7,850 nucleotides of DNA from Sulfurimonas sp. (GTDB lineage: Bacteria > Campylobacterota > Campylobacteria > Campylobacterales > Sulfurimonadaceae). The stretch lies in NCBI GenBank assembly GCA_030646745.1, contig JAUSKV010000313.1, positions 1-7,850 of the forward strand, given 5' to 3'. Positions 6,072 to 7,850 of the stretch are shown here, piece by piece; the first letter of the stretch is position 1; every line of letters starts with the position of its first letter. Position numbers and translations under genes: made by a program. The notes under the pieces are model-generated. The model made no database searches. It worked only from the letters and a program-made list of their open reading frames with translations, and was not told the DNA's origin.

Positions 6072-7850
6072 TATTTCGGTGTGTCACAGTAATCGTTCAA
6101 AGATAACAGATCTAAAAGTTTTAGATAACGATTTTGTAGCATACAGTACAAAAACACATGGCATAAGAATTTTTTCGTATAAAGACTGCTCCCTGAAATT
6201 AAATGTAAATAGGCTTCATGAGTATCTTGCAAGTGCTGATGCTACTGCTTTTAGCCCCAATGGAGAGTATTTGACATTTTGTGTTAAAATAGTAATATAT
6301 ATAATCCACTTACCAAGCAAAACGCTAATTCAAACAATAAATACCTACAAAGAAGAGATAGAAATATTATCTTTTGATTTAGAATCAAAGTATATTATCG
6401 CCGGAACTGCTGCAGGCAGAGTGCTTCAATATCGATATGATGGTTCATCTTTGTTAGCAAGACTTTGCTCTTTTAGTAAAGCAAGCCAAACAAAGAAGTT
6501 GACACAAAGTTTTGTAAGCACATTTAAATTTCACAAAAATAGGTTGGCTTGCGGAAGTCATTATGGCGATATTTTTATAGTAGATATACATTCAAGGGTA
6601 AATAAAAATCATCTAACAAACTCTAACATTCGTGTAAATGCCATCTGTTTCTTGGATGAAAAAACAGTAATAAGTGGTACATCAGACGGAAAATTATTCA
6701 TAAACTATTTAGATAATATGAAAAAGTCTAGGCAGATATATACAGGTTTTACCACAATTACAGATATTGTATTGATGTCAAATCCTAACTATGTGATGAT
6801 TAGCGGGGATGCAAATCATGTATCAATTTACGATATTAAAAAATATAAAATTGTTCATAATAAATACATAGAATTTAGCGGTAAAGTAAACGATATAGCC
6901 TTAGTAAATGGCGATACATTAATAGCTGTAGTAGATAATTCAAATATCTTTCGTGTTGAATTGCCAAGCCTTGCGAAACTTAAATCGCTTATTCTTCACA
7001 ACATATTAGATGAAGCCTTTAATTTATGTGAAAAAGACTTTGCAATGAAAGATACAAAAGAGTACAGACAACTTCAAAAGAGCTACGAAAAAATTTATGC
7101 TCAGGCGGCACTAGCACTCATAAATCAGCAAAAAACTTATGCGCTTCAATTGGTTGACCCATTTAAAAACGTATCTTCAAAAAAAGAAGAGCTTTTACTA
7201 CTTTTTAAAGCCTACGAGAACTACTCTAGATTCCAAGCCCTCTATTTAGAAAAAAAATATCCTCTTGCCTATGCTTTATGCACTCAATTTCCTGCACTTC
7301 AGCACACATTTCAATACAAAAAGATGGAAGAGTCATGGAAGGAAGCTTTTACGAATGCGCAACGACAAATTCTTCTTGGCAGAGATAAGATAGCAAAATC
7401 TCTTCTGCATGAATATATGACAGTGATTTCCAAGCAATTCATGATAAAGTTAATTCTAAACCATAACAAGAAATTTATAGAGTTTTTAAAAGCCATCGAA
7501 GCAAAAGATTTTCAAAAAGCAAATGAAATAGCAAAAATGCATGAGGATTTTACAAAAATACCAACCTATAAATCTCTTCAAAATGATATAGAATATGGTT
7601 TAATTGAGATAGAAAATTATATAAAACAGGGCAAAGTAGATTTAGCAACTGAAGCCTTGGCAAAATTTAAAAAACTTCCATCCATCACCTCGAAGGTAAA
7701 TACGCTTAGAAAAAATTGCCAAAGTATGCAAAAACTCATAAATGCTTATGAGATGAATGATTTTAAATCATGTTATGAAGTTTTAGATATGCACAATGGC
7801 TTAGAGTTTAGCGAACTTGGCATAATGTTGGATAAACATTGGTCAAAACT
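6064..7850 (+). CDS. WD40-like propeller plus alpha-helical solenoid protein (3' end beyond window)
   Basis: The reading frame is open from ATG 6064 for 595 codons to the window edge, so the C-terminus is missing. Residues about 10-302 form what I read as seven WD40-like blades, starting near 13, 60, 98, 151, 190, 231 and 274. Examples are TAFSPNGEYLTF (61-72), VISGTSDGKLFI (202-213) and VMISGDANHVSIYDI (244-258); the number predicts a closed ring. Residues from about 303 onward are Lys/Glu/Leu-rich, with almost no Gly or Pro, and look all-helical, in repeated helix pairs such as LAYALCTQF (401-409) and FQKANEIAK (483-491). There is no signal peptide, so it is probably cytoplasmic. The start is supported by GGGGTGAT (6055-6062), which extends the anti-Shine-Dalgarno match, and by the 8-nt overlap with the lipoprotein gene. 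NapL of nitrate-reductase clusters is also WD40-like, but it is periplasmic and shorter. Function unknown. Confidence 0.85.
   Translation, partial: MPSISVCHSNRSKITDLKVLDNDFVAYSTKTHGIRIFSYKDCSLKLNVNRLHEYLASADATAFSPNGEYLTFCVKIVIYIIHLPSKTLIQTINTYKEEIEILSFDLESKYIIAGTAAGRVLQYRYDGSSLLARLCSFSKASQTKKLTQSFVSTFKFHKNRLACGSHYGDIFIVDIHSRVNKNHLTNSNIRVNAICFLDEKTVISGTSDGKLFINYLDNMKKSRQIYTGFTTITDIVLMSNPNYVMISGDANHVSIYDIKKYKIVHNKYIEFSGKVNDIALVNGDTLIAVVDNSNIFRVELPSLAKLKSLILHNILDEAFNLCEKDFAMKDTKEYRQLQKSYEKIYAQAALALINQQKTYALQLVDPFKNVSSKKEELLLLFKAYENYSRFQALYLEKKYPLAYALCTQFPALQHTFQYKKMEESWKEAFTNAQRQILLGRDKIAKSLLHEYMTVISKQFMIKLILNHNKKFIEFLKAIEAKDFQKANEIAKMHEDFTKIPTYKSLQNDIEYGLIEIENYIKQGKVDLATEALAKFKKLPSITSKVNTLRKNCQSMQKLINAYEMNDFKSCYEVLDMHNGLEFSELGIMLDKHWSK

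Noticed and set aside
7311..7496. Minus-strand ORF of 61 codons
   Set aside because: Opposite the helical part of the propeller-solenoid gene, which is open in its own frame for the whole length.
6064..7850. Identification of the propeller gene as napL
   Set aside because: NapL has a signal peptide and is roughly half the size; no other nap gene is visible in the window.

Overview
The window is AT-rich chromosomal DNA with all recognisable genes on the + strand. It most likely comes from a chemolithotrophic member of the Campylobacterota, of the Sulfurimonas/Sulfurovum type. Three things point there: the pyrG-recJ gene order (also present in Campylobacter jejuni); promoters that consist of a -10 box behind a T-rich stretch with no clear -35; and a sulfide:quinone-oxidoreductase-like gene beside a small cytochrome-c-like gene. 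This is inference from sequence and remembered families, with no database search.

Layout. 1-134: leader with a TATAAT promoter for pyrG. 135-3353: a tight housekeeping pair, pyrG (CTP synthase) followed 9 nt later by recJ (single-strand DNA exonuclease), which starts at TTG. 3354-3504: intergenic, with a 14-bp tandem repeat over the recJ stop and an extended -10 promoter candidate. 3505-4977: a Tat-exported flavoprotein of the type II SQR family. 4978-5111: a GAAA-loop hairpin followed by a separate promoter. 5112-5450: a secreted 112-residue protein that looks like a small c-type cytochrome but has no CXXCH haem site. 5451-5567: a strong 12-bp hairpin and a promoter lying almost on the next start codon. 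5568-6071: a lipoprotein that resembles the DUF1131/YfeY family. 6064-7850: a long ORF that overlaps the lipoprotein gene by 8 nt and runs off the window end; it encodes a seven-bladed WD40-like propeller followed by a long all-helical region.

How they fit together. pyrG-recJ is ordinary nucleotide and DNA-repair housekeeping. The next two genes look like a periplasmic sulfur-redox pair similar in layout to flavocytochrome c sulfide dehydrogenase (flavoprotein plus cytochrome). However, each partner lacks a hallmark redox element: the flavoprotein has Val where the second catalytic Cys of SQR sits, and the cytochrome-like protein has no haem attachment motif. This is the best candidate in the window for an undescribed system. 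The last two genes are translationally coupled and pair an envelope lipoprotein with a cytoplasmic propeller-solenoid scaffold of unknown role.

No tRNA, rRNA, CRISPR array, insertion sequence or attachment site was seen. No gene-free stretch exceeds 151 bases.
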